From: Sutterella megalosphaeroides
GTDB lineage: Bacteria > Pseudomonadota > Gammaproteobacteria > Burkholderiales > Burkholderiaceae_F
Direction: 5' to 3'
DNA: 64,000 bases
Assembly: GCF_003609995.1 (NCBI RefSeq)
Contig: NZ_AP018786.1
Location: forward strand, 1,312,001 to 1,376,000
Made by a program: the position numbers and the translations under genes. Shown piece after piece: positions 8,146-17,113 of this stretch; position 1 is the stretch's first letter, and each line of letters opens with the position of its first letter. The notes beneath the pieces are model-generated. The model did not search any database and was not told the origin of the DNA. It worked only from the letters and a program-made list of their open reading frames with translations.

Positions 8146-8823
8146 TCACCGGGCGGCAATCGACCACCCGAGCCCGGGGTGCGTGCGAATGAGCGCCCGA
8201 TCGAAGGGTTTGTCGACCGCTTGTCGTACGAGGTAGAGGTTCGAACGCAGGGAATCGGAGTCGGGCGGGCTCGATTGCCAGAGGATCTCTTCGAGTTCCC
8301 CGCGCTCCACGACGCTGGGCGAGCGGAGCATCAGGGTTTTGAGAATTTTGAGGCCCGTCGGGTTGAGTTTGATCTCCACGCCGCCTCGCGTCACGCGTTG
8401 CGCGGCGACATCAAAGATGAGATCCCCGACCGTCAGGCGTGCGGCGTCCCCGCCGAAGCTGCGTCGCAGGTGCGCTTCGACGCGCGCGGCGAGCTCGCGA
8501 AGCGAAAAGGGTTTGACGACGTAGTCGTCGGCTCCGCCTGAAAGGCCCTCGACGCGGTCGTCGATTGAATCGCGCGCCGTCAGCATGACGATCGGCGCAC
8601 GTACGCCCTGAAGGCGCAGGTGACGACACAGCGTAAATCCGTCCATGCCCGGGAGTCCCACGTCGAGGACGATCAGGTCGTAGGGCGATTCGGGTCCGAT
8701 GCGCTCCGCGGCGGCCGTGCCGGAGGTGGCGGTTTCGACCGTCCAGCCTTTCATCTCAAAGAAGTCGCGAACGTTCGCGAGGATGTCGGGATTGTCGTCG
8801 ACGACGAGGATTTTGACGGACAC
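8146..8823 (-). CDS. OmpR-family response regulator, PmrA/QseB-like
   Basis: This 225-residue cytoplasmic regulator has an N-terminal receiver domain (VDDN acidic pocket, phospho-Asp in IVLDVGLPGMDG, conserved Thr in MLTARD, Lys in VVKPF) and a C-terminal winged-helix DNA-binding domain ending HPGLGWSI. The GTG at 8823 is the likely start because homology begins with VSVKILVVDD; no clear ribosome-binding site precedes it. The open frame upstream to 8916 has no domain match. It is followed at once by the kinase gene. TT-x-ACG repeats at 8992-9020, between it and the divergent PAP2-EptA gene, are plausible binding sites. Confidence 0.85.
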   Translation of the reverse strand: MSVKILVVDDNPDILANVRDFFEMKGWTVETATSGTAAAERIGPESPYDLIVLDVGLPGMDGFTLCRHLRLQGVRAPIVMLTARDSIDDRVEGLSGGADDYVVKPFSLRELAARVEAHLRRSFGGDAARLTVGDLIFDVAAQRVTRGGVEIKLNPTGLKILKTLMLRSPSVVERGELEEILWQSSPPDSDSLRSNLYLVRQAVDKPFDRALIRTHPGLGWSIAAR

Positions 8824-8991
8824 GGCGGAGGACTCGAAAAGGAAGAGGGGGGATTCGGCGGTCGGGCGGCATCGGTTCGGACCGCCCAGAAGTCCATTGT
8901 GGCGCGCCCGACGCACGAGCGACGCCGTCCCCGGGCGCTTTTCCCGAACGGGCGAACGAAACCCGCGTGCTTTTGCGTGAGCTCAAGCGTT

Positions 8992-9020
8992 TTGACGCGT
9001 TCTTCACGTTTTATTGACGG
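8992..9020. promoter_or_regulatory. Three direct TT(G/C)ACG repeats, candidate OmpR-family binding site
   Basis: TTGACG (8992-8997), TTCACG (9004-9009) and TTGACG (9015-9020) recur with start-to-start distances of 12 and 11 bases. That spacing is about one helical turn, like the tandem hexamers bound by PmrA and QseB. They lie between the regulator gene and the PAP2-EptA gene. The last repeat could also serve as a -35 box. Confidence 0.4.
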
Positions 9021-9157
9021 GTTTTTGATGCCCGCTCGGAATACTGGCACGGTCCGAAGCGTGTCGCTTCGGACCGGACGCCTTCTGCGGGCGTTTGTCG
9101 ACCGCTTGACCTTTGATCGTTTTTGCCCCGTCCGCCTCAACTGCCCCGGTGATGCCC

Positions 9158-11593
9158 ATGTCCGAAGTCTTTATCCGTACCGGCTCCGAATCTCCGACTG
9201 TTCGTCCCTGGTCGCCGCTCCTTTGGTTCTGGGGACCGGCGCTCGCGCTTCTTTTGCTTGCTCTTTTCCCGCCGCACGTCCTCGACCGGGCGATTTCGCT
9301 CCCGTTTTTCGACGGGGCGGGCTGGCCTTGGCGTACGGACGCTCTCTTCAACTGGGTGTTCTATCGACTGACGAAGGTCGTGCCCGGCTTCGTCGCGCTC
9401 GTGTCCCTCGGGATTCTCGGGGCGTCCGTCTGGCGTCGGTGGCGCACGGGAACCTATCCGTTCGAGCGGGAAGTGCTTCGTCGGCATCTCTACATCCTGC
9501 TCGCCATGGGCCTTTCCGTCGGGCTCGTCTGGTGGCTCAAGACGACGACGGGCGTAGCCTGCCCGTGGAGTCTCGAGGAGTTCGGAGGTGCGGCCCAAGT
9601 GACGAACCCCGTTTTTGGCTTTGCGACGCTTCCCGGTCGCTGCTGGCCGGGCGGGCACGCGGGCACGGGCTTTTGCCTTTTCGCGCTCTACTTCGCGTTA
9701 CGAGACCGCTCCGCCCCGACGGCCCGGCAAGGTTTGCTGCTTGCGCTTCTTTTGGGGTACGTCTGCGGCGTGAGTCGCATCATGCAGGGCGCGCACTTTT
9801 TCTCGCACAACATTGCGACGATGCTCGTCGACTGGCTCGTCTGCGCGACGCTTTACATCGTGATCTTCGATCGGAAGGGGGCGGTGAAGCGTATCGTTTC
9901 GGCGCTCGCTCAACCGCTTCCCGTCGCGTCGGGCATTGTTTTTACGGCCCTCTGGTGGACGCTCGTCTTCGACTACCCGCTTTTCCGTGCGATCCTCGCA
10001 AAAGACCCCTCGGGGCGGCTTTTCTTTACCTTGGCCGTTGCGGCCGCGTTCTTTGCGGTGGCGTTGGGGCTTCTCGTCCTTTTTTCGCTGCTGCCGAAGG
10101 TGCTCTTTCGCGCGACGCTGGCGGTGTTGGCGCTTGCGGGCGGCACGGTCTTTGCGGGGTCGGAACTTTACGGCACGGTCTTTACGCCCGACATGGTGCG
10201 TAATTTCCTTGCCACCGACGTGCGCGAAGCCACCGCGTACCTCTCGATCGGTACGATCGGCACCTTCCTCGTCGCGGCGCTCCCGGCGCTGTGGGCGGCG
10301 CTGCGGATCGAGTCGCCCGGGGCGAGGGACTTCCAAGATCTGCGCCGTTTCCGTGCGTCTTCCGGGTCGGTCTTCGCTCGGCTGCGGGACGGGGCGGCTG
10401 CATGTGCCCGCCGCCGCGCGGGTGTTTGGCTTCGCAACGGGGCCTATGCCGTGCTGTGTACGGCAGTCGGGGTGGGGCTTTTGCTCGTCAACTTCCAGTC
10501 CTTTGCCGGGCTCATGCGCGAAGACAAGACGCTTCGCTACGGGATTGCTCCCGTCGGGATCGTGTACTCCTTCGTGCGAACGATCGCGACCGACGACAGT
10601 CCCGACGGCGTGCGCATCCGCCGTGCGGTCGACCCCGCTCCGAAGGCGACGGTTGCCTCGGGTCCTGCGCTCTTTGTCGTCGTGGTGGGCGAAACGACGC
10701 GCTCCGCCGACTGGGGTCTCGCGGGCTACGAACGCGACACGACGCCGCGCCTTCGAGCGATCCCCGACCTCATCAGCTATCCGAAAGTGCGTGCTTGCGG
10801 TACGTCGACCGACGTGTCGTTGCCGTGCATGATGAGCCGGATCGGCCGATCCGATTACGATCGCGAGCGGATTCTCTCCGAAGAGGCCTTGCCTTCGCTC
10901 TTGCAACGTTCGGGTTTCAACGTCTTCTGGGTCGACAATCAGTCGGGGTGCAAAGGCGTGTGCGCGGAGGTACCTTCGCGCGCGGCCGAGCCCGATACGG
11001 AAAACTGCCCCGAGGGACTTTGTTCGGACGCAGTGCTCGTTAAGGAAGTGAAGCAGCTTCTCGCGTCGCTCGATTCGAGTCGCCCGACGGTGGTGTTTCT
11101 TCACATGTACGGCCAGCACGGGCCCGCTTACTACAAGGGCTCCCGCAAGGAAACGAAAGCCTTCTCGCCCGAATGCGAGGCGGCGGACCTTGCAAGTTGT
11201 TCCCCCGAGTCCGTCCGCAATGCATACGACAATGCCGTTCGCGAAACGGATACGGTTCTTGCCGACATTATCGAAACGCTGCGCCGTGCCGACGCGCAGG
11301 GGGTGCCGACGGGGATGCTCTGGGTGTCGGACCATGGCGAGAGCCTCGGTGAGAAGGGCTTGTTCCTTCACGGAGCGCCGTACTTCATGGCGCCCGACGA
11401 ACAAAAAGAGGTCCCGATGGTGATGTGGATTTCGGATACGTTTGCGTCGACCTTCTCCGTCAACCGTACGGCGCTCGTGCGCTCAAGCCGCGGCAAGGCG
11501 TCGCACGAAAACCTCTATTCGACGGTCCTCGGGTTGTTGCGCGTTGAGAGCACGACCTATCGGCCGGAGTACGATCTCGGACAGCCCCGGTGA
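9158..11593 (+). CDS. Fused PAP2 lipid phosphatase - phosphoethanolamine transferase (LpxE/EptA-like fusion)
   Basis: This 811-residue membrane protein carries two catalytic modules. Residues 1 to about 250 form a multi-helix PAP2 domain with Lys128, PGGH (164-167, where PSGH is usual), SR at 206-207, His213 and Asp225, matching K-x6-RP / PSGH / SR-x5-H-x3-D in layout. From about 260, five more helices lead into an EptA-type periplasmic domain: a metal-ligand Glu in VVVGETTRS, the phosphoethanolamine-accepting Thr551 in CGTSTDVSLPC, and metal-binding DHGES and HG in the C-terminus. Inference: one protein removes a lipid A phosphate and adds phosphoethanolamine, lowering surface charge against cationic peptides. 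The start is uncertain; ATG 9158 has GGTG 6 bases upstream, and ATG 9152 is possible. It is divergent from a PmrAB-like system. Confidence 0.85.
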   Translation: MSEVFIRTGSESPTVRPWSPLLWFWGPALALLLLALFPPHVLDRAISLPFFDGAGWPWRTDALFNWVFYRLTKVVPGFVALVSLGILGASVWRRWRTGTYPFEREVLRRHLYILLAMGLSVGLVWWLKTTTGVACPWSLEEFGGAAQVTNPVFGFATLPGRCWPGGHAGTGFCLFALYFALRDRSAPTARQGLLLALLLGYVCGVSRIMQGAHFFSHNIATMLVDWLVCATLYIVIFDRKGAVKRIVSALAQPLPVASGIVFTALWWTLVFDYPLFRAILAKDPSGRLFFTLAVAAAFFAVALGLLVLFSLLPKVLFRATLAVLALAGGTVFAGSELYGTVFTPDMVRNFLATDVREATAYLSIGTIGTFLVAALPALWAALRIESPGARDFQDLRRFRASSGSVFARLRDGAAACARRRAGVWLRNGAYAVLCTAVGVGLLLVNFQSFAGLMREDKTLRYGIAPVGIVYSFVRTIATDDSPDGVRIRRAVDPAPKATVASGPALFVVVVGETTRSADWGLAGYERDTTPRLRAIPDLISYPKVRACGTSTDVSLPCMMSRIGRSDYDRERILSEEALPSLLQRSGFNVFWVDNQSGCKGVCAEVPSRAAEPDTENCPEGLCSDAVLVKEVKQLLASLDSSRPTVVFLHMYGQHGPAYYKGSRKETKAFSPECEAADLASCSPESVRNAYDNAVRETDTVLADIIETLRRADAQGVPTGMLWVSDHGESLGEKGLFLHGAPYFMAPDEQKEVPMVMWISDTFASTFSVNRTALVRSSRGKASHENLYSTVLGLLRVESTTYRPEYDLGQPR

Positions 11594-11865
11594 GATTGCG
11601 GACGAGCGAGTCCGGGGCGTTCATCCGTCTCTAGCGCTTCGAGAAGTCTTTTTTCTCGGGCGCTCCAAACGTGTTGAAGAAGGACCGGACAGACCCGAGT
11701 GCAGCACATCGCCCGTGTGGTGAGTGTCGGGGAGCAAGGCTTTCGGCCGGAGGACTTGATGCCATCAATGGGAATACATGGTCAGCCCCCTGATTGCAAC
11801 GAGGGAAGCAATTCACATTGGCCTCCGAAGGCGGGCAACGCCCGCCATCGGGGACCAAATACAGG

Positions 11866-12432
11866 TCAATGGTATTCGATTCGGATTGTCATCGTTTTGA
11901 GAATCGTGCCCGTTCCCACGACGGCCTCGGGCGAGGTTTTCGCCAGCGAGGCCGAGACCTTGAAGTCGATTTCGGTCGCATCCGAAACGAAGGCGGTGTC
12001 GGGGAAGTCGACGAGCCCTCCGTTCGCGGCAAAGTCGACGGGCTTTCCTTCGAATTCGATCGGGATCATGAGGCCCGGAATCCCGGAGTCGAGCGCCGAG
12101 TTGCTCGCGGCGGAAACGCCCGAGTCGGCTTCGAAGCGCAGTTGCAGTCGACCGAGCGCCTCTTCCGAAGAACAAGTGAGCCGCAGCCCTATCGCGACGG
12201 GCGGCGTCGACGCATGCGCGTCGAAGTACGACTTCGAGTAGCTCCCGAAGTCGATCGACTGGAACGCGGCGTCGGACGCAAAGGCGCAACCGCCCGCAAG
12301 AATGAGGCCGCTCACGGTCACTTCCTGCGTGCCCGCGGAGTAGTTTGCCGTGACGACGTCTTCGGCCCGCGGTTGGGCGACGGGCAGCAGGGCGGCAGCC
12401 GAGAGGAGGGCGATCCAGGTCTTCGCGTGCAT
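11866..12432 (-). CDS. Minor fimbrial subunit (pilin-like), last gene of the operon
   Basis: This 188-residue exported protein has a signal peptide (residues 1 to about 23, cut near PRA-ED). The rest is beta-rich with one cysteine pair (GGCAF and LTCSS), the usual single disulphide of chaperone-usher pilins, and it ends with alternating hydrophobic residues TMTIRIEYH, as expected for a subunit finished by donor-strand exchange. Its ATG overlaps the stop of the adhesin gene (ATGA at 12432), so translation is coupled. The role as minor or terminating subunit is inferred from position. A GC-rich hairpin downstream (11828-11850) lacks a T tract, so the operon end is not clear. Confidence 0.72.
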   Translation of the reverse strand: MHAKTWIALLSAAALLPVAQPRAEDVVTANYSAGTQEVTVSGLILAGGCAFASDAAFQSIDFGSYSKSYFDAHASTPPVAIGLRLTCSSEEALGRLQLRFEADSGVSAASNSALDSGIPGLMIPIEFEGKPVDFAANGGLVDFPDTAFVSDATEIDFKVSASLAKTSPEAVVGTGTILKTMTIRIEYH

Positions 12433-13592
12433 CAGTCCACCCAAGCTTCGATTTCGACGACGGTACTGAAGGCGCCGGCTTCGAGCGGTCCGAGCGCGCA
12501 CAGCCCCCAATGGAGGGTGCCGTCGTTCGTTCCCGAAACGTCGAGCGTACCGACGGAAATTTTCGTGTTCCACGGGCGGCTTGTCCCGTAACAGGTCCGG
12601 ATTTCGGAGTTGGTCAGACCGTAGATGAGCCCCACGGAGTTGTTGCCGGAGAATTTCGCCACGTTCGGGGCTTCGCTCAAGACGCCGTCGTAGGGGCGAA
12701 GGCTGAGGGCGGTCGAGCCGCCCGCGAGTCCGGGCCCGCAGGTGATCGAAAAGTCGGTTTGCGTGCGGTCGATGACCGACCCCGCCGTGACGGGAGCCGA
12801 CGCGGCGATCGTGCGGAAGACGGCCGAATTGGAGCTCAACACGAACGTGCACGGGGTGACGAACGAAAAGGTTTCGGCGCCCAGGAGGTTGAGGCCCCCC
12901 GCGCTCGAGCCCGCGCCGTTGCTCGAAGTCCGCAGCACCGTAAGCCTCAGGGCCGGCGAGGTGAACGTATCGAGCGCGCGTAACGCGGCGACGTCGCACC
13001 CCGACGTCGGGCAGGCGAGCTCGATGCGTACGTTCGAGGCGGAAAGGGTGGCGGAGAGGGGCTTTCCCGCATCGGTCGGAATCGTCACCGAAAGGAGGGC
13101 GGGGCTCCCGCCGACCGCATCGTCCGTGAGGGCGGTCGCGGAGTTTTCGAACGTGCGTGTTCCGGTAACGGCGCGCCCGTCCGAGAGCTCGATCCGCAGC
13201 GCGAAAGTGCCCGAGAGCCGGTAACGGGTCCCGGCCGCACCCGTTTCGACGGGGAGCGTCACCGGGAGGTCCGACCCGAGACCGAGGCCGAGCCCCATTG
13301 TAAGGGGGATCGTTTCCGAATCGAGGGGAAGGGTTTCCGTGACGTTCGAAAGCGTCGTCTCCCAGAGGACGAGGCTCGTCGGATCGCGCTGCGAGAGGTC
13401 GATCTGCGCGGCCGAGGCGTTCCCGGAGAAGAGGGGGGTGGCAAGCGCCGCGAGCAAAGTGAAGGCCGTAAGCAGAGTGAGGGCCGAAAGCTTGCGCACG
13501 TTGCGGGAGAAGCTCCCGAGCGGCGGATTTTCGCTTCCCGCGCGCCGACGCGCGGAAAGGTCTCGGAGAAAACGACGTGGATCTCGACTCAT
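12432..13592 (-). CDS. Fimbrial tip adhesin-like protein
   Basis: This 386-residue exported protein begins with a long basic N-region of about 35 residues before a hydrophobic core and a cut near ASA-A. The C-terminal half carries pilin-like cysteines (TPCTF with SITCGP, and RTCYG with WGLCALG) and ends in alternating hydrophobics VVEIEAWVD. Its size, about twice that of a pilin, and its place directly after the usher suggest a two-domain tip adhesin: an N-terminal lectin-like domain and a C-terminal pilin domain. No adhesin family is recognised by sequence. It starts 2 bases after the usher stop with no clear ribosome-binding site, so it probably relies on coupling. Confidence 0.7.
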   Translation of the reverse strand: MSRDPRRFLRDLSARRRAGSENPPLGSFSRNVRKLSALTLLTAFTLLAALATPLFSGNASAAQIDLSQRDPTSLVLWETTLSNVTETLPLDSETIPLTMGLGLGLGSDLPVTLPVETGAAGTRYRLSGTFALRIELSDGRAVTGTRTFENSATALTDDAVGGSPALLSVTIPTDAGKPLSATLSASNVRIELACPTSGCDVAALRALDTFTSPALRLTVLRTSSNGAGSSAGGLNLLGAETFSFVTPCTFVLSSNSAVFRTIAASAPVTAGSVIDRTQTDFSITCGPGLAGGSTALSLRPYDGVLSEAPNVAKFSGNNSVGLIYGLTNSEIRTCYGTSRPWNTKISVGTLDVSGTNDGTLHWGLCALGPLEAGAFSTVVEIEAWVD

Positions 13593-13594
13593 GA

Positions 13595-16285
13595 TCAGGG
13601 CTTCGGCAGGGTGGTCGTAATCGAAGCGGCGGTATTTGCTTCGGGTTGCGGAGTCGGACGGCAGGCGAGTTCGACCTTGTAAATCATTGCATCGTCCTTT
13701 TTCGCCGTGAGGGCGTAGGGGGCGCGGCAGGCGAGTTTCGTCGAAGTTTCGTCGCGCCAGCTCACTTCGAATTCTCCCTTTTCGGGCACGGCCGCGAAAT
13801 ACGCCGTACCCGTTTCGTCGAGCATGCTCTCCGCCCCGATGTCGGGTCGACTTACGAGCCGCACGAAACTTCCGAAGGGCGGGGGACCGTCCTCGGTCAC
13901 GAAATTGACGAGGAGCTGTTCGCCTCGGAAGGCGTCGAACGTGACTTTGAGGACCGCATCGTCCGCGGGAACGACGCGCTTCGTGTAGAGCGGCAGGTAG
14001 ACGTTCGGGGGCAGGTCGTTCACGGCGAGCGGAAGTTCGTTCGATTCGTAGTTGCGCAAGCCCGTCGAAAAGACGCCGCCCGCAACCGAGGTGCTGCGGG
14101 CGCGGTTTTGGAGTTGCGCCTCGGGCACGTCGACGATTTCGGCGAAAACGGTCGGGCCGTCCGCCTCTTTGGTGAGAAAGACCCCGTCCTTGAGCGCCAC
14201 GACCGCGCCGTTGACGCTCGCGGTGACGCTCTTTTCGAGCGGTCCGGCGTTGGCCGAGAACCGCAGATCGGCGCGGTTCGCGCGGTACTGCACGGAGCCG
14301 TTCGCCTGGGCGTCCCGCTCCGCGCCCGAGTGGGTTGCTTGAAGGGAGTAGGTGAGCTTGTTGTCCTCGAGGGCGCTCCCCGAAAAGGAGAGACGTTTGT
14401 CGAAGTGTCCGTCGGACGTGCGGGTGAGGCCCGTCCCCACGGTCTGCGAGCCGATCGAATCGCCCGTGATGACTGCAAGGGGAATCGTCGCGTTGACGCT
14501 CGCCGTGAGGTCCTCCGTCGTTTCGCCCGACGCGTAGTGGCGCTCGGACTTCTGCACCGCCACCGTGAGGTTCGTGCGATTGACGGAGGTCGTATAGGAG
14601 GCGGCGAGCGACGTGTCGGGGCGGTTGTCCCCTTCGCGCTTACGGCGGTTGTAGGAAAGATTCAGGTTGCCGAAGCGCCCCATCGACTGCGACACCGAGG
14701 CCTGCCACTCTTCGAGCACGGCCCCGTACGGCACGCGCCCCCAAGCGTCGCGAAGGCCGTAGGCTTCGTCGATCGAGGTGAGCGCCCCGGAAATCGCCCG
14801 CTCGTAGCGCAGCGTCAGGTGCGAGCCCGTCTGTTCGACGTAGCGCGTAAAGGAGAGCGCCAGGCCCGAGCCGAGGCCCTCCGAAGGTCCCTCCGTGCGG
14901 TCGTCGATTCGAACGTACTCGATGTTGAGGGCCCCCGTTCCCGGAACCATCACGCCGAGACCCGCACGGACGTTGTCGTAGGCGTCCGTCAGAACCGCGC
15001 CCCCGTAAAGGGTCGTGTTGAAGGGAGCACCGTACCCGCCGTCAAAGGCCGCCACCAAGGGCGTTTTGTCTTCGAGAGCGTCTCCCGCCTGACCGTAAAT
15101 GCCGACCGCCGCCGACCAGCGGCTTTTCCCGCGGCGCAGCTGCCGGGCGTTCGTCGTGAAGGGAACGACGTAGGAGGATTCCGTACCGTCCGCTTCCGTG
15201 ACCGTCACGAAAAGGTCACCCGAATTCCCGATGTTGGGGAGGTTCTCGAGCGTGAAGGGGCCCGGCGAGACGTAGCGCTCGTAGACGATGCGACCGAGCT
15301 GTCGCACGGTAACGCGCGCTTCGCTCGCAGCCGTCCCCGTAATGACCGGGACGAAGTCGAGCGAATTGTCGTCGAGCATGTCGGGTTCGACGTGAATTTC
15401 CGCCCCGCGCATGTTCGTGGCCGTCGTGAAGTAGGAGGCGGTCGTGAATTCGCCGAACTTCACGCGTGTTTTCGATTCGGGAAAGACGCGCGTGGCGTAA
15501 AGTTCCCGGCGCTCGAATTCCGTTTCGCTCGGCTCGCCCGAGCGGTTGTCGGCGGAGAAGTTTCCGCCCCCCAACACGCGCCAGGCGCCCGCGTTGAGGC
15601 GGGCGTTCACGTTGAGGTTGAGGTGAGCGGCCGTGCGCTCGTCGGTGCGTGCGGCACCGGCCTGCAGGTCGTAGTTCGCGACGATCGCGTTTTCGCCCCA
15701 GTCCCAGACGCGGTCGGGCGCGATGTTGCCGCGGCGTTTCGAAAACCACGAAGGAGGAATGACGATTCGCAACTCTTCCTTGAGCGGGGAGAGCCGTACG
15801 GTCGAGCCCGGGAGCAACGCATTGAGGCCGTCCGTGCGCAGCGTTGACTTCGGGTCGAGCTCGGCGATCGCACTCGGAATGTCCGGGTTCGACATGTCGA
15901 ACGGAAGCGCCGAGAGCACCTCCGCGGGGATTTCCGCAACGTACCGACCGTTCTCCTCCAAGACCGTAATACGGCGGCGTTCCGTGAAGCGTTCGTTGAC
16001 ATAAATTTCGTACGTGCGCGGCCCCGTCGCGGAATTGCGATCAATCTCGGCCATGCCCGCGAGCGTGGCGTCCGGGCCGAAGAGGCTCTTGAGGGTCGCT
16101 TCGTCGAAGGCTCCCTTGAAGGCTTCGAGCTCTTCGGCGGAAAGGGGCGCGTCGCCCCCCTCGACGGGGGCGGCGGGCAGGGCCTGCGCGGCGCCGAAGA
16201 GAAGGAAAAACAGCGCGGACGCAGCGAGCCTCCGAAAGGCCGCCGCGGACGGCGAGAGAGGGGAGAAGATGCGAAGTTTCGTCAC
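13595..16285 (-). CDS. Outer-membrane fimbrial usher
   Basis: This 896-residue protein is the pore that assembles and secretes the fimbria. After a signal peptide ending near AQALPA, an N-terminal chaperone-binding domain leads into a long beta-barrel. The segment YVSPGPFTLENLPNIGNSGD followed by LFVTVTEADG is the classic usher signature near the plug, and the C-terminal domain contains SFVRLVSRPDIG. Length fits the family (800-900). The start is a GTG at 16285 that overlaps the chaperone stop (GTGA), so translation is coupled. A longer in-frame extension to 16483 lies within the chaperone gene and is not credible. Confidence 0.92.
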   Translation of the reverse strand: MTKLRIFSPLSPSAAAFRRLAASALFFLLFGAAQALPAAPVEGGDAPLSAEELEAFKGAFDEATLKSLFGPDATLAGMAEIDRNSATGPRTYEIYVNERFTERRRITVLEENGRYVAEIPAEVLSALPFDMSNPDIPSAIAELDPKSTLRTDGLNALLPGSTVRLSPLKEELRIVIPPSWFSKRRGNIAPDRVWDWGENAIVANYDLQAGAARTDERTAAHLNLNVNARLNAGAWRVLGGGNFSADNRSGEPSETEFERRELYATRVFPESKTRVKFGEFTTASYFTTATNMRGAEIHVEPDMLDDNSLDFVPVITGTAASEARVTVRQLGRIVYERYVSPGPFTLENLPNIGNSGDLFVTVTEADGTESSYVVPFTTNARQLRRGKSRWSAAVGIYGQAGDALEDKTPLVAAFDGGYGAPFNTTLYGGAVLTDAYDNVRAGLGVMVPGTGALNIEYVRIDDRTEGPSEGLGSGLALSFTRYVEQTGSHLTLRYERAISGALTSIDEAYGLRDAWGRVPYGAVLEEWQASVSQSMGRFGNLNLSYNRRKREGDNRPDTSLAASYTTSVNRTNLTVAVQKSERHYASGETTEDLTASVNATIPLAVITGDSIGSQTVGTGLTRTSDGHFDKRLSFSGSALEDNKLTYSLQATHSGAERDAQANGSVQYRANRADLRFSANAGPLEKSVTASVNGAVVALKDGVFLTKEADGPTVFAEIVDVPEAQLQNRARSTSVAGGVFSTGLRNYESNELPLAVNDLPPNVYLPLYTKRVVPADDAVLKVTFDAFRGEQLLVNFVTEDGPPPFGSFVRLVSRPDIGAESMLDETGTAYFAAVPEKGEFEVSWRDETSTKLACRAPYALTAKKDDAMIYKVELACRPTPQPEANTAASITTTLPKP

Positions 16286-17097
16286 GGTGCCTTCGCTCCC
16301 AATTCGATCGGTTCGGAGGGCGTCCCCCGATCCGTGAGAATGCTGAGCGTAAGGCGCTCGGGCGGGGCGGTGAGGCGTGCGGGCAGCACCGCGCGCCCGC
16401 CCGCCGGGGCGAGCACGGGGCGGCGGGTGTCGTCCGCGACGAGGGATCGGCCGTCCGCACGCAGGTCGGCGACCGTCAACCAATAGGGCGTGGGATTGAG
16501 GAGTTCGATCGCGTCGCCTGTCGCGCGCCAGCGAAGCTTTTCGGCGGCGCGCTCGAGCGCCTCGGGCGCTTCGAGGGCGGCGGGGCGGTAGAAGACCTTG
16601 AGAAACGTCGTGAAAACGGTCTTCACCCGACCGGTTTCGCCGCTTCGTTCGGGATCCTTTTCCGGGACGAGACGCAGCTGCAGCACGTAGGCCGACTCCC
16701 GGTCGCGGGGGAGGTCTTTTGCGACGCGAACGATCCGCACGGGCGTCGAGCGGTTCGCATTGAGGACGGTGAGGCCCGGGGCCGCGACGAAGTCGGGCGT
16801 CCGTTCGCCCGCGCGGACGGGGTCGGGCTCGAGCGTGAAGAGGGCGGCGGAGAGAAGACGTGCTTTTTCAGAGCGGTTTTCGACGACGACGTGCGCCGTG
16901 CCGCGCGTCTCGTGAAAGACGATGCGGCTTGCGCTCACCGAAAATCCGTCGCGCGCGAAGGCCTCCGAGACCGGGGAACGCTCGGAGGCCGATTCGGAGG
17001 CGGGCGTTCCCGAGTACGCCCATCCGGAGGGGAAAGCGAACGCCAGGGCGAAAGCGGTCGCCCCGGCGGCGAATACGTTTCTGACTGTCCCAAGCAC
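16282..17097 (-). CDS. Periplasmic fimbrial chaperone (PapD family), second copy in operon
   Basis: This 271-residue PapD-like chaperone has an N-terminal hydrophobic signal (residues 5-27). The first immunoglobulin domain shows VSASRIVFHETRGTAHVVVEN, then PVRIVRVAKDLPRDRESAY, which contains the family's conserved DRES turn and G1-strand region; the second domain includes LLNPTPYWLTV. It sits between another chaperone gene and the usher. The mature N-terminus has about 25 extra residues rich in Ser/Glu before the first domain. Two chaperones in one operon suggest division of labour, for example pilin versus tip adhesin. Confidence 0.88.
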   Translation of the reverse strand: MLGTVRNVFAAGATAFALAFAFPSGWAYSGTPASESASERSPVSEAFARDGFSVSASRIVFHETRGTAHVVVENRSEKARLLSAALFTLEPDPVRAGERTPDFVAAPGLTVLNANRSTPVRIVRVAKDLPRDRESAYVLQLRLVPEKDPERSGETGRVKTVFTTFLKVFYRPAALEAPEALERAAEKLRWRATGDAIELLNPTPYWLTVADLRADGRSLVADDTRRPVLAPAGGRAVLPARLTAPPERLTLSILTDRGTPSEPIELGAKAP

Positions 17098-17113
17098 GTC
17101 GGTTCGATCCTAC

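Noticed and set aside
13646-15847. About 730-codon plus-strand frame within the usher gene
   Set aside because: Antisense to a complete usher with family signatures; no start signal.
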